NCBI GenBank assembly: GCA_014872875.1
Contig: WKFI01000022.1
Coordinates: forward strand, 41,596-105,595
DNA length: 64,000 nucleotides
Direction: 5' to 3'
Source of the DNA: Paracoccaceae bacterium
Lineage (GTDB): Bacteria > Pseudomonadota > Alphaproteobacteria > Rhodobacterales > Rhodobacteraceae
The translations under genes and the position numbers were made by a program. Positions 37,456 to 46,691 of the stretch are shown here, in pieces. Below the pieces are notes generated by a model, which was given only the letters and a program-made list of their open reading frames with translations, was not told the DNA's origin and made no database searches. Numbering within the stretch: position 1 is the stretch's first letter; every line of letters begins with the position of its first letter.

Positions 37456-38138
37456 AGCTTTCTGCTGACATGCGCGCCTTTCAGGATCGGATCGGGCATC
37501 AGTTTGCCCGGCCTGAACTCTTGGTGCGCGCACTGACTCATTCGTCGATTTCATCGGCCACGCGGCAGGACAATCAGCGGTTGGAGTTTCTGGGTGACCG
37601 GGTGCTGGGGCTGGTTATGGCGTCGGCCTTGTTGGAACATGACAAGGGCGCCAGCGAAGGGCAGCTAGCGCCTCGGTTCAACGCGCTGGTGCGCAAGGAA
37701 ACCTGCGCCGATGTCGCACGTGAAATCGAACTGGGAACGGTTCTGAAACTCGGTCGGTCCGAAATGATGTCGGGCGGGCGTCGCAAACAAGCGTTGCTGG
37801 GCGACGCGATGGAGGCGGTGATTGCAGCCGTCTACCGCGATGCAGGGTTCGACGTGGCACAGGCGATGATCCTACGGCTGTGGGGCGACCGTATCGGCAA
37901 GGTCGAAAGCGATGCGCGCGATGCCAAGACCGCCTTGCAGGAATTCGTGCAGGCGCGCGGTGAAAAACCACCCTCATATGTGCTACTCTCGCGCGACGGG
38001 CCGGATCATCAGCCGGTCTTCACCATCGCAGCCCGTCTGAATGACGGCACCGAAGCTTCGGCAACTGCCGGATCCAAACGCCAGGCGGAACAGGCCGCTG
38101 CAAAGGCGCTTTTGACCAAATTGGAGACACTTAAATGA
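37452..38138 (+). CDS. rnc: Ribonuclease III
   Basis: 228 residues. Signature [20 protein letters not shown] with catalytic carboxylates and [16 protein letters not shown]; the double-stranded RNA-binding domain occupies the last 70 residues. It cuts rRNA precursors and structured RNAs. Start GTG 37452 overlaps lepB and the stop overlaps era by four bases. Confidence 0.95.
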   Translation: MKLSADMRAFQDRIGHQFARPELLVRALTHSSISSATRQDNQRLEFLGDRVLGLVMASALLEHDKGASEGQLAPRFNALVRKETCADVAREIELGTVLKLGRSEMMSGGRRKQALLGDAMEAVIAAVYRDAGFDVAQAMILRLWGDRIGKVESDARDAKTALQEFVQARGEKPPSYVLLSRDGPDHQPVFTIAARLNDGTEASATAGSKRQAEQAAAKALLTKLETLK

Positions 38139-39043
38139 CAACCCGCGCCGGATTTGTGGCTTTGATTGGCGAACCCAACGCGGGGAAATCCACGCTGACC
38201 AACCAGATGGTCGGAGCGAAGGTGTCGATCGTGACACACAAGGTTCAGACCACCCGCGCCCGCATTCGCGGCGTGGCGATGGAGGGCGATGCCCAGATCG
38301 TGTTCGTCGACACGCCCGGTCTGTTCCGCCCCCGCCGCCGATTGGACCGTGCCATGGTGGCAGCGGCCTGGGGTGGAGCGGCGGATGCCGATATCGTTGT
38401 CCTGATGGTCGAGGCGCATCGCGGCGTGACCGAAGGGGTCGAACGGATCCTCGAGGGGCTGGAGGAGATCGGTTCAGGGCGCACGATTGCGCTGGCGATC
38501 AACAAGATTGACAAGGTGCCTTCGGAAAAGCTGCTTGCTTTGACCAAGGATCTGAACGACCGCTATCCATTTTCCGAAACCTTCATGATCTCGGCCGAAA
38601 AGGGCCACGGGGTCGCCGACTTGCGTGCGTGGCTGGCCGGGCGTCTGCCCGAAGGCCCGTGGCTGTATCCCGAAGATCAGATTGCCGATCTGCCGATGCG
38701 GATGATCGCGGCGGAAATGACCCGCGAAAAGCTGACCCTGCGTCTGCATCAGGAACTGCCGTATCAATTGACGGTCGAGACCGAAAGCTGGCAGGAGCGC
38801 AAGGATGGATCGGCCCGTGTGGATCAGGTGATCTATGTGATGCGGGACGGGCACAAGGGCATTGTGCTGGGCAAGAAGGGCGAGACGATCAAGGCGGTCA
38901 GCCAGGCGGCCCGGGCCGAGCTGGAGGAATTTCTGGATCGCAAGGTGCACCTGTTCCTGCAGGTCAAGGTGCGCCCGAACTGGCTGGAGGAATCCGAGCG
39001 CTATTCCGAAATGGGCCTGGATTTCAAAGACGGCAACACATGA
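38135..39043 (+). CDS. era: GTPase Era
   Basis: 302 residues. GTPase motifs [16 protein letters not shown] and INKID, with a C-terminal KH domain ([20 protein letters not shown]). It binds 16S rRNA during 30S maturation. It overlaps rnc and DUF1491 by four bases each. Confidence 0.96.
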   Translation: MTTRAGFVALIGEPNAGKSTLTNQMVGAKVSIVTHKVQTTRARIRGVAMEGDAQIVFVDTPGLFRPRRRLDRAMVAAAWGGAADADIVVLMVEAHRGVTEGVERILEGLEEIGSGRTIALAINKIDKVPSEKLLALTKDLNDRYPFSETFMISAEKGHGVADLRAWLAGRLPEGPWLYPEDQIADLPMRMIAAEMTREKLTLRLHQELPYQLTVETESWQERKDGSARVDQVIYVMRDGHKGIVLGKKGETIKAVSQAARAELEEFLDRKVHLFLQVKVRPNWLEESERYSEMGLDFKDGNT

Positions 39044-39369
39044 GTCAGCTTGTCGCCTCTTTCTGGGTGCAGGCCTACCTGACTCGATTGCGGCTGCAGG
39101 ATATTCCCGCCTTTGTCGTGGCCCATGGCGACAATGATGCAGGTTCGGTGCTGATCAAGGTCAACACTCTGGACGGTCAGGCACGTGCGCTGCATCGATC
39201 TTATGACATCATGTCGGATACACGCATGTGGGTTGTGCTGATCGAAGGCGAGGAGCGCGATGTAGATGACGCCATCACCCGTCAGCGCAGCTTTGACCCG
39301 GATCTGTGGGTGATTGAGGTTGAAGATCGGCAGGGCCGCAGCCTGCTGGATCAGGAAGGGCTGGACTGA
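39040..39369 (+). CDS. DUF1491 protein
   Basis: 109 residues, start ATG 39040 overlapping the era stop as ATGA. It begins [16 protein letters not shown] and contains VLIKVNTLDGQARALHRSYD and RQRSFDPDLWVIEVED, which fit DUF1491. Conserved in alphaproteobacteria between era and recO; function unknown. Confidence 0.82.
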   Translation: MSQLVASFWVQAYLTRLRLQDIPAFVVAHGDNDAGSVLIKVNTLDGQARALHRSYDIMSDTRMWVVLIEGEERDVDDAITRQRSFDPDLWVIEVEDRQGRSLLDQEGLD

Positions 39370-39373
39370 TTGC

Positions 39374-39679
39374 TCACCAGCCTGAGGTTTTTGCCACGAC
39401 ATTGTGACCGGTTGCGGTTGGCCCGTTGCCCGAGAAGCCGCGGATTTTTGTGGCGAAGTCCTTGAAGAAACTCTGGGCCTGAAGATAGGCCAAGGTGTTA
39501 GGATCATCCCAGCGGCCCCAGTGAATCCTGGTCTGATTGTCGTCGGCGACGGCAACCTGGTATTCGAAACGGCCCTTGAGCCGGGAATCGGATTCGAGAG
39601 CGGCGATGAAGGCATCAATGGCCTGCTGCCAGTCATGTTCAGGGCCGTTATATTGGTAGGTGATGGTGATAGCGCGCAT
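39374..39679 (-). CDS. Small conserved protein of unknown function
   Basis: 101 residues, no signal peptide. Alternating hydrophobic residues (ITITYQYNG, FEYQVAVADD, TRIHWGRWDDPNTLAYLQ) suggest a ferredoxin-like alpha/beta fold of the dabb/ABM kind. It is inserted in reverse orientation between DUF1491 and recO. A perfect ArsR-like palindrome lies 10 bases upstream of the start codon. Confidence 0.6.
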   Translation of the reverse strand: MRAITITYQYNGPEHDWQQAIDAFIAALESDSRLKGRFEYQVAVADDNQTRIHWGRWDDPNTLAYLQAQSFFKDFATKIRGFSGNGPTATGHNVVAKTSGW

Positions 39680-39689
39680 GGCGGGCCTC

Positions 39690-39713
39690 ATAATTAACAT
39701 ATTGGTTAATTAT
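39690..39713. promoter_or_regulatory. Perfect inverted repeat before the small reverse gene (ArsR-type operator)
   Basis: ATAATTAAC-ATATTG-GTTAATTAT has nine-base perfect arms and a six-base spacer. TTAAC...GTTAA dyads are common for winged-helix repressors of the ArsR family. It is 10 bases upstream of the start codon at 39679. Confidence 0.5.
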
Positions 39714-39804
39714 CGTTGCGCAGACGAGCTTTGCAGTCAAGCTTGCAGTTGCGGGCACAGTACGCTCAGGTGGGGCGGTATCCGATCGAAAGAGGAACTA
39801 AGTT

Positions 39805-40530
39805 GTGGAGTGGCGCGACCACGGTATTTTGTTGACGACGCGCCGCCATGGGGAGACGGGCGCAATCATCGACGTCTTGACACAGGACCACGGGCGCCAC
39901 GCGGGTATCGTGCGTGGCGGAGCCAGTCGCAAGATGGCGCCGATCCTGCAGCCGGGGGCCCAGTTGGATCTGATCTGGCGGGCACGGCTCGAGGATCATC
40001 TGGGCTCGTATCAGGCAGAACCGCTGCGGAGCCGGGCCGTGTCGGCGTTTTCCGGCCGTCTGGCGCTGAGCGGGTTGAACGCGGTCACGGCGCTATTGTC
40101 CTTTGCCGTGCCGGAACGGGAACCACATCCCGACCTGTACAAGCGGACCGAACAATTGTTGGATCTGCTGGAGCAGGAAGAGATCTGGCCGCTGGCCTAT
40201 CTGCGTTGGGAGGTGGCCTTGCTGGATGAGCTGGGTTTTGGTCTGGATCTGGACCGATGCGCAGTGACCGGAACTCGGGAGGGGCTGATTTATGTTTCTC
40301 CCAAATCCGGCCGCGCCGTGTCGCGCGAAGGCGCGGGGGAATGGGCGGATCGGTTGCTGCCCTTGCCGCCGGTTCTGCGCGGCGAAGGCAGCGCGCCGGA
40401 TGAGGAGGTGGTATTGGCCTTGAAAACGACAGGGTATTTTCTGGATACCAAGCTGGCCAAGTCACTGGGGAACCGGCCCGTGCCGGACGCCAGATCGCGA
40501 TTTATCGACACGTTCACCCGTCGGATTTGA
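39805..40530 (+). CDS. recO: DNA repair protein RecO
   Basis: 241 residues. N-terminal OB fold: [36 protein letters not shown]; the helical and C-terminal part includes [17 protein letters not shown]. It loads RecA with RecR at gaps. GTG 39805 is preceded by AGAGGAA. It ends converging with a META-domain lipoprotein gene (17-base overlap). Confidence 0.92.
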   Translation: MEWRDHGILLTTRRHGETGAIIDVLTQDHGRHAGIVRGGASRKMAPILQPGAQLDLIWRARLEDHLGSYQAEPLRSRAVSAFSGRLALSGLNAVTALLSFAVPEREPHPDLYKRTEQLLDLLEQEEIWPLAYLRWEVALLDELGFGLDLDRCAVTGTREGLIYVSPKSGRAVSREGAGEWADRLLPLPPVLRGEGSAPDEEVVLALKTTGYFLDTKLAKSLGNRPVPDARSRFIDTFTRRI

Positions 40531-40903
40531 ATACCATTTCCCGCCCATCTTCGGTGCTGAGCACCAGCACGTCGCCCGACACCTCGGACTGGGTCATCGC
40601 ATCCAAAGCGGCCAGGAACACCTGCTCCTGTGCCATGTCGGGGCAGGCGCGGCGGGTGACAGCCAGAGGGCCGGTTTCGAACCAGGGATAAGGCGCTTCC
40701 ATCTGGCCTGAATAGGTGTTGCAGGGGGATTGCCCGGCGATCCTGCCAGGCTCCGGAAAGGTCAATGTTGCGCGGGCTGAAAAGGCGTTGCCGTCCAGCT
40801 CGCTCAGCACCCAGATCTTGTCAGCACCGCCATAGGCCGACACGGTTTCATCCGGGCTGCAGGCAGCAAGGCCCGCAAGAGCAAGGATCAGGGCGGAACG
40901 CAT
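40514..40903 (-). CDS. META-domain lipoprotein
   Basis: 129 residues. Signal peptide [15 protein letters not shown] with the lipobox LAAC; the domain contains the META core [20 protein letters not shown] and SPCNTYSG with [17 protein letters not shown]. Related to HslJ-type envelope proteins. Start ATG 40903. Confidence 0.8.
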   Translation of the reverse strand: MRSALILALAGLAACSPDETVSAYGGADKIWVLSELDGNAFSARATLTFPEPGRIAGQSPCNTYSGQMEAPYPWFETGPLAVTRRACPDMAQEQVFLAALDAMTQSEVSGDVLVLSTEDGREMVFKSDG

Positions 40904-40991
40904 GAGTTTTTCTCCAACTGAAGGTCGCATCGAACTTAGGAAGGCGGACCCACAATTGCAGCCCTGACCGGAAACGCCCTTGCGTCACACG

Positions 40992-42020
40992 TCAAACCAA
41001 CTTGTTTTCGACCAAGAATTCTCCGGCTTCTCGGATTGACGCACGCACGTCGCGAAACTGAATACCCAGAATGTCACGCGCTTGGGTGTTCGACACTCGC
41101 GGGCAATGTCCGAGGATCGGAAGGATCGACCGGACCGTTGCGTCGAACAGAGCCAGGAAGCGCACCACGAAATTGGGTGCGACCCGTGTGACGATCTTGC
41201 GCTCAGGGAAGGCGGATTTGAGGATCTGGGCCATATCCTGATACCAGAGCGTCCGATCCACCCCGATAAAGCGTTTACCGATGCTTTCGGGTCGCTCCAT
41301 CGCGCGGATGTGCATCAGGGCAATGTCGCGAACATCCACACAGGGCATGCCGAAGGCGGCCAGCATCGGATCCTTGCTGGTCACCAACCGTTCGATCACG
41401 TTGACCGACGAGCCATAGTGGCGATCCAAGGGCGGGCCCTGAACGAAGGACGGATTGATCATGGTGATCTGCATCTCAGGCCCGTCCGTGTTCTGCCAAT
41501 CCCACACGGCCTGTTCTGCAAGTGTCTTGGATTTCACGTAAGCCGTGGAGGATGGGTGGTTCAGATCCGTCCAGTCCTGTTCATCATAGATGTCCTTGCC
41601 CGGCGGCAAATCAGCATTCATCACCGCCACTGTGGACGAGGTCATGATCACACGCGTTATCCCAGCCTGTTTTGCCGCCCGGACAGCTCGTAGCGCACCG
41701 TCTACTGCAGGGCGGATCAGATCATTCTCGTCTTTCGGCTGTTTCAGTGGGAAAGGGGAGGCCGTGTGCATCAGCACATCGACGCCGGTCATGGCCGCGT
41801 CCCAGCCCTCATCGCTGGTCAGATCCAGAGGAACAACTCGAAGATTGTCCAGAAACCCAGGGTCGGTCAGACCGGGGGCAACGGCGTCACGCAATTCAGC
41901 TTCGCGGTTGGTATCGCGTACCGAACCGACCACCGCGTAACCGGCGTTCAACAACTGTAGAACAAGATGTTTACCAATATAGCCGGTCGCCCCGGTCACA
42001 AGCACTGTGGTTTCTGACAT
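40992..42020 (-). CDS. NAD(P)-dependent reductase, dihydroflavonol-reductase-like
   Basis: 342 residues of the extended SDR superfamily. Nucleotide-binding VLVTGATGYIGKHLVLQL, then VMTSST-type strand (RVIMTSSTVAVM) and catalytic YVKSK in STAYVKSKTLAEQAVWDW. The family reduces aldehydes or ketones; the substrate is unknown. ATG 42020 is preferred over the TTG one codon upstream because of the strong GGAGGGGG site. Confidence 0.84.
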   Translation of the reverse strand: MSETTVLVTGATGYIGKHLVLQLLNAGYAVVGSVRDTNREAELRDAVAPGLTDPGFLDNLRVVPLDLTSDEGWDAAMTGVDVLMHTASPFPLKQPKDENDLIRPAVDGALRAVRAAKQAGITRVIMTSSTVAVMNADLPPGKDIYDEQDWTDLNHPSSTAYVKSKTLAEQAVWDWQNTDGPEMQITMINPSFVQGPPLDRHYGSSVNVIERLVTSKDPMLAAFGMPCVDVRDIALMHIRAMERPESIGKRFIGVDRTLWYQDMAQILKSAFPERKIVTRVAPNFVVRFLALFDATVRSILPILGHCPRVSNTQARDILGIQFRDVRASIREAGEFLVENKLV

Positions 42021-42126
42021 CAATCCCCCTCCGATAACCCAATATGGAAGAGGATTGGTGTTTTCAGATCATTTTCAAGCTTGCTTTAATGTCAAGACGC
42101 GGCTGAGGCTGGATTATGCCATCACA

Positions 42127-42807
42127 TCATTCGTTGATGATCTGTGCGACGCGCTGCCCAATGGCAGTGCTGGCCTTGATCGATGGATGGATCATGTCCA
42201 GCGCGTGATAGGAGCGATCACCATGTGGTACAAGATCCTGGTTCGACAGGTAGAAAACGCCTGAATCGACCGCGGCCAACCTGGCGATACGGCGCTCCAA
42301 CTCGTCGCCTTCATCCTTGCAGTGCTCGATGGGTGAGCCCAGCCCGGGGCTGCGCAGGTAGCCGACATAAATGACCTTGGCGCCGGATTTGCGCAGTTTG
42401 TTCAACATGCCGGGGATGGCACCTTTTAACCCGTCTTCAGAGATCAGCTTGTTCATCTTGCCGTCGCAGATGAAGCAGCCGCAGCCCAGCCACAGATCGT
42501 TGCCACCGCCGTTCAGGACCACCCAGTCCCAGTCGCCGTCGCGATATTGCTTTGGGATACTAAGCCCGGCGCTGCCGGTCACGGGCAGCTTGTAGATCAT
42601 GCGCGCGCCCAGAACGGACCGATCCACAACAGGTTCACCCAACGATTTTTCGATCACATCGGCGATCGCACGGCCCGAGATGGCGTGTGACGCAATCAGC
42701 GAGTCGCCCATGGCCAGAATCCGGGCTTCCTTTTTGCTGGCGGGCGCTTGGCCGCAACCGAACAAAAGCAGTGCCGAAGCAAAGAGGGAGATCAGAGGTG
42801 CTTTCAT
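42127..42807 (-). CDS. SGNH/GDSL-family lipoprotein hydrolase
   Basis: 226 residues. Signal peptide MKAPLISLFASALLLFGC with lipobox LFGC; the hydrolase motifs are LAMGDSLIASHAISG (block I, serine), NGGGNDLWLG (block III) and DMIHPSIKASTAIG (block V, histidine). It should be an esterase on the envelope. It is adjacent to a class A beta-lactamase gene on the same strand. Confidence 0.85.
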   Translation of the reverse strand: MKAPLISLFASALLLFGCGQAPASKKEARILAMGDSLIASHAISGRAIADVIEKSLGEPVVDRSVLGARMIYKLPVTGSAGLSIPKQYRDGDWDWVVLNGGGNDLWLGCGCFICDGKMNKLISEDGLKGAIPGMLNKLRKSGAKVIYVGYLRSPGLGSPIEHCKDEGDELERRIARLAAVDSGVFYLSNQDLVPHGDRSYHALDMIHPSIKASTAIGQRVAQIINE

Positions 42808-42891
42808 GGTTCGGATTTGTGTCAAATGATTAGGGCAAGAGAAAGGCAGCACCGGGCCAGAAACCAGTTTCTTCAAGCACCGCATGCCGAG

Positions 42892-43800
42892 TTAGAGGCG
42901 GGCTTTCAAAAGTTCCACGACGGCCCGGCTGATCTGGGAAACCGCGCTGTTTCGGTCTGACCAACTGGCAGACGTGTCCGACACAAAGATAGCGACAAAA
43001 TACGTGCTGTGACCATTTGGGGAGATCATGGCCACAATGTTGCGGGTGTGATGGCGTCCTCCACCGGATTTGTCCGCAATTTTCCATGTCTTTGGCAGGT
43101 GCGGGCGAAGCAGTTGACCTGTCACCGACCCTGTCTCCATCCATTTGGTCAGCAATTGGCGCGCAGCGGGCGTGAGACTGTTTCCCAGCAGCAATTTCTC
43201 CCATGTCTCAAGCATGGCTGCGGGTGTTGTCGTGTCCCGAATGTCGCCGGGCACAAAGCGGTTCAACTCAGGTTCCGTTCTGTCCAGTCGGGTCGTTTGA
43301 TCACCGATCTGACGAAGAAAGGATGTAACCGCGCGTGGCCCGCCGATCCGATTTAGCAGCAAATTTGCCGCTGTATTGTCGCTCAGGTCAATCGCGGCCT
43401 GACACAGTTCAGCGATCGAGAGGGACTGTCCGACATAGTTGCGCGTTACTGGTGCATAATCCAAGAGGTCGCTTTGCTGTACTGGCACGCGCTCCGCCAG
43501 AGAGAGCTGACCCTGATCCGTTTGATCCAGAACGGCTCCACACAAGAGCGGTTTGAACGTGCTGGCCATCAGGAATTGTTCGTCAGAACGGTAGCCCCAC
43601 TGCCATGCTGATTTACCGTCTGTGATCTGCACACCGATCCGGGCGTTCAACTGTAATTCGAGCGACCTGATGCTTGCCGCCAAAGCCGCTTCTTCTGCGG
43701 GTTGGGCCGAAACAGGGATCGCAAAAAGCGACCAACTCAACGCAACAAGAAAATTGAGCAAGCCAATCCTGAACCGTTTCTTTACGGGCAATTGGGTCAT
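42892..43800 (-). CDS. Class A beta-lactamase
   Basis: 302 residues. The signal sequence ends at about VSAQP. All active-site motifs are present in Ambler numbering: S70-T-F-K73 (MASTFKP), S130-D-N (DLSDNTAAN), E166-P-E-L-N170 (RTEPELNRF) and K234-S-G (ADKSGGG). It should hydrolyse penicillins in the periplasm. It is chromosomal and not flanked by mobile elements. ATG 43824 is an alternative start. Confidence 0.9.
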   Translation of the reverse strand: MTQLPVKKRFRIGLLNFLVALSWSLFAIPVSAQPAEEAALAASIRSLELQLNARIGVQITDGKSAWQWGYRSDEQFLMASTFKPLLCGAVLDQTDQGQLSLAERVPVQQSDLLDYAPVTRNYVGQSLSIAELCQAAIDLSDNTAANLLLNRIGGPRAVTSFLRQIGDQTTRLDRTEPELNRFVPGDIRDTTTPAAMLETWEKLLLGNSLTPAARQLLTKWMETGSVTGQLLRPHLPKTWKIADKSGGGRHHTRNIVAMISPNGHSTYFVAIFVSDTSASWSDRNSAVSQISRAVVELLKARL

Positions 43801-43913
43801 GTGATTCCGGATGTTTGAAATCATTCTTTGCCTGAAACCGGTATACGTCGATTGCAGGTCAGATTGGCACCGACTTTTCGATCGAAGTCAATTTTGTGCT
43901 GATGTCGGAGAAG

Positions 43914-43945
43914 CAAAAAGAAAAGCCCGGCACAGGGGCCGGGCC
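43914..43945 (-). terminator. Terminator of mcd
   Basis: On the minus strand, GCCCGGC-CCCTGT-GCCGGGC is a perfect seven-pair stem followed by TTTTCTTTTTGC, 57 bases beyond the mcd stop. Confidence 0.82.
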
Positions 43946-44001
43946 AAGTCGGGGAAGTCCCCGGGGAGTGTTTCAGGTGGCCTGCTGATCAGGCCGAATG
44001 A

Positions 44002-45702
44002 TTATGCCAAGAGACGGCGGGCGATGACCTGTGCCTGAATTTCGGCCGCGCCTTCAAAGATGTTCAGGATCCGTGCATCACACAGCACCCGAGAGATCTT
44101 GTATTCCATGGCAAAGCCGTTGCCGCCATGGATCTGAAGACCGTTGTCGGCCGCTGCCCAAGCAACGCGGGCGCCCAGCAGTTTGGCCATTCCTGCCTCC
44201 AGATCGCAGCGATGACCGTGGTCTTTTTCCCAAGCACTGAAATAGGTCAGCTGGCGGGCCACCATGATCTCAACTGCCATCATCGCTAGCTTGCTGGACA
44301 CGCGTGGGAATTCGATCAGGGATTTGCCAAATTGCTTGCGGTCCTGAGCATATTGCATGGCAATGTCCAAAGCGGATTGCGCGACGCCAACGGCGCGGGC
44401 GGCGGTCTGGATCCGGGCGGACTCAAAGGTCTCCATCAGCTGTTTAAAGCCTTTGCCTTCCTCGCCGCCCAACAGGTTTTCGCCCTTGACGTGGAAGTTG
44501 TCAAAGCCCAGCTCGTATTCCTTCATGCCACGATAGCCCAGCACCTCGATCTCACCGCCGGTCATGCCTTCGGTGGGGAAGGGGGCTTCGTCCGTGCCCG
44601 GGGTCTTTTCAGCCAGGAACATGGACAGGCCCCGGTGGTCGGTGGTGTCCGGGTTGGTCCGCGCCAGAAGGGTCATCACATGGGTGCGTGCAGCGTGTGT
44701 AATCCAGGTCTTGTTACCGGTGATCTTGTAATCACCACTGTCATCCTTGACAGCGCGGGTGCGCAGGCTTCCCAGATCGGATCCTGTGTTTGGTTCAGTA
44801 AACACAGCCGTCGGCAGGATTTCAGCACTGGCGATCTTGGGCAGCCAGTTGGCCTTTTGTTCGTCGGTGCCGCCGCACAGGATCAGCTCGGCCGCGATTT
44901 CGGACCTGGTGCCAAGCGAGCCTACACCAATGTAACCGCGCGACAATTCTTCGGAAACGACAACCATTGAGGCTTTGGACAGGCCGAACCCGCCAAATTC
45001 TTCCGGGATGGTCAGACCGAAAACACCCATTTCGGCCAGCTCCTCGATGATTTCCATCGGGATCAGTTCGTCCTTGAGGTGCCAGTCATGGGCGTTGGGT
45101 TCCACGCGATCCAGCGCAAAGCGGCGGAACTGTTCGCGGATCATTTCCAGCTCTTCATCCAGGCCGGTTGCGCCAAAGGTGATGTTAGCGGCCTGTTCCT
45201 GCATCAGCTCAACCAGGCGGGTGCGCGCTGTTTGCGTATTGGCCGAAGCCATCAGGGTCTGGATCTCGCCGCATTGGAAGCCCGACAGCGCATCCCAACC
45301 CAGGCCAAGTTCCTGAAGGCGGATGATTTCGCCTTGGTTCATGGCAATACCGCCGGCCAGTTGGTGCAGGTATTCGCCAAAAGCAATCTGGTGGATCAGC
45401 TGCTCGATCTCGCCAAATTTGCCATCGGCTTGCAGCTTTTCAGCCCAGCTTTGCATCTGCACCAAACATTGCTGATAGGTGGCCAGCCAGGCCAGCCCGT
45501 GGGCTGCGGTCTGGTTCTGTTCGATCAGCGCGCCCGAGACGCGATCGCCGTCCACGACCATCTCCCGAACCGAGGCACGGGCGGCTTCGAACAGCTGGGC
45601 CACAGGGGGCAGAGCAGCGCTGGTAAGGGCCAGCAGGTCGGGAAGAAGGGGCGAATTTGCGGTCTCGGCAGTCATTTGCAGGTCCTGTCCGTCGTGGGCC
45701 AT
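44002..45702 (-). CDS. mcd: Methylsuccinyl-CoA dehydrogenase-like acyl-CoA dehydrogenase
   Basis: 566 residues, far longer than a typical 380-residue acyl-CoA dehydrogenase because of an N-terminal helical extension of about 170 residues. That length and the extension match Mcd of the ethylmalonyl-CoA pathway, which oxidises (2S)-methylsuccinyl-CoA to mesaconyl-CoA. FAD/acyl motifs include TAVFTEPNTGSDLGSLRT, GNKTWITHAARTHVMTLLAR and GLQIHGGNGFAMEY with a C-terminal active region. No ccr, mch or mcl is in the window. etfAB, its likely electron acceptor, is 11 kb away. Confidence 0.82.
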   Translation of the reverse strand: MAHDGQDLQMTAETANSPLLPDLLALTSAALPPVAQLFEAARASVREMVVDGDRVSGALIEQNQTAAHGLAWLATYQQCLVQMQSWAEKLQADGKFGEIEQLIHQIAFGEYLHQLAGGIAMNQGEIIRLQELGLGWDALSGFQCGEIQTLMASANTQTARTRLVELMQEQAANITFGATGLDEELEMIREQFRRFALDRVEPNAHDWHLKDELIPMEIIEELAEMGVFGLTIPEEFGGFGLSKASMVVVSEELSRGYIGVGSLGTRSEIAAELILCGGTDEQKANWLPKIASAEILPTAVFTEPNTGSDLGSLRTRAVKDDSGDYKITGNKTWITHAARTHVMTLLARTNPDTTDHRGLSMFLAEKTPGTDEAPFPTEGMTGGEIEVLGYRGMKEYELGFDNFHVKGENLLGGEEGKGFKQLMETFESARIQTAARAVGVAQSALDIAMQYAQDRKQFGKSLIEFPRVSSKLAMMAVEIMVARQLTYFSAWEKDHGHRCDLEAGMAKLLGARVAWAAADNGLQIHGGNGFAMEYKISRVLCDARILNIFEGAAEIQAQVIARRLLA

Positions 45703-45846
45703 GAATCACATCCTATTTCGGGTCGCTTGGTGGTACTCATTTTGCACTTGCAGCGCAACAAAAATACGTTGCAGTGCGGCGTTTGGTTCGAAAATTACGT
45801 GGCGAATTTTGCGGTGCAGCACGATTGCGTCGTGATAAGAGGAGGC

Positions 45847-46614
45847 ATGGACAGTGTTTTCTCACTTCTGACGCCGATCGAGTTTTCTGCGGCTTTTGCA
45901 ATTGCCCTGCTGGGCGGGTTGATCAAAGGCATGGTCGGCTTTGCCTTGCCGATGATTATGATTTCAGGTCTCAGCATGTTTCTAGCGCCCGATCTGGCCT
46001 TGGCGAGCTTGATTTCCGCCACCGTTGTGACCAATGGCATTCAGGCCCTGCGACACGGGGGCGCAGCGGCCTGGGCGTCGGTGCGGAGGTTTCGCCTGTT
46101 CTTGGTCGTGGGCGGTCTGTTTCTGGTGACGAGCGCGCAGCTGGTCCCGTATCTGCGGCAAGAGGTGTTCCTGCTGGTGCTCGGCGTTCCTGTCACCTTC
46201 TTTGCTCTGCTGCAACTGTTCGGGTGGACACTGCATTTGAACGGACAAAGCGCACGGGCGGATACGTTGTTCGGAATGATGGCGGGGGCAATCGGCGGCA
46301 TGTCGGGTGTCTGGGGACCGCCAACGGTGTTGTATTTGACGGCGATGAACACCCCCAAAGCAGAACAGGTGCGCATTCAGGGCGTGGTCTACGGGTTAGG
46401 GGCACTGGCTTTGGTCGTGGCGCATACGGGATCTGGCGTGTTGCGGTCCGAAACCTGGCCTTTGTCCCTGGCCCTTGTTGTTCCTGCGCTGGCGGGTGCC
46501 TTGGTCGGGACCCGAATTCAGGATCGCATTGATCAAGTGACGTTCAGAAAAGTGACTCTGATCGTGTTGACACTGGCGGGTCTGAACCTCATCCGGCGGG
46601 GCTTGTTTGGCTAG
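45847..46614 (+). CDS. TauE/SafE-family sulfite/organosulfonate permease
   Basis: 255 residues, seven or eight membrane helices in two repeats. GGLIKGMVGFALPMIMISGL and GGMSGVWGPPTVLYLTAM are the family motifs. It exports sulfite or other anions. GAGGAGGC precedes the ATG. It converges with pckA. The substrate is not set by context. Confidence 0.82.
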   Translation: MDSVFSLLTPIEFSAAFAIALLGGLIKGMVGFALPMIMISGLSMFLAPDLALASLISATVVTNGIQALRHGGAAAWASVRRFRLFLVVGGLFLVTSAQLVPYLRQEVFLLVLGVPVTFFALLQLFGWTLHLNGQSARADTLFGMMAGAIGGMSGVWGPPTVLYLTAMNTPKAEQVRIQGVVYGLGALALVVAHTGSGVLRSETWPLSLALVVPALAGALVGTRIQDRIDQVTFRKVTLIVLTLAGLNLIRRGLFG

Positions 46615-46631
46615 CGGAACAATACACCCAA

Positions 46632-46661
46632 AAGCAAAAAACCCCGGCGCCAGGCCGGGGT
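46632..46661 (-). terminator. Terminator of pckA
   Basis: On the minus strand, ACCCCGGC-CTGGC-GCCGGGGT is a perfect eight-pair stem followed by TTTTTGCTTTTGG, 31 bases beyond the pckA stop. Confidence 0.84.
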
Positions 46662-46691
46662 CTTGAGGCAAACTTACGAGACGAAAGGCGC

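Noticed and set aside
45079..45846. Upstream extension of the TauE-type permease
   Set aside because: It runs antisense through mcd; ATG 45847 with a GGAGG site starts the first membrane helix.
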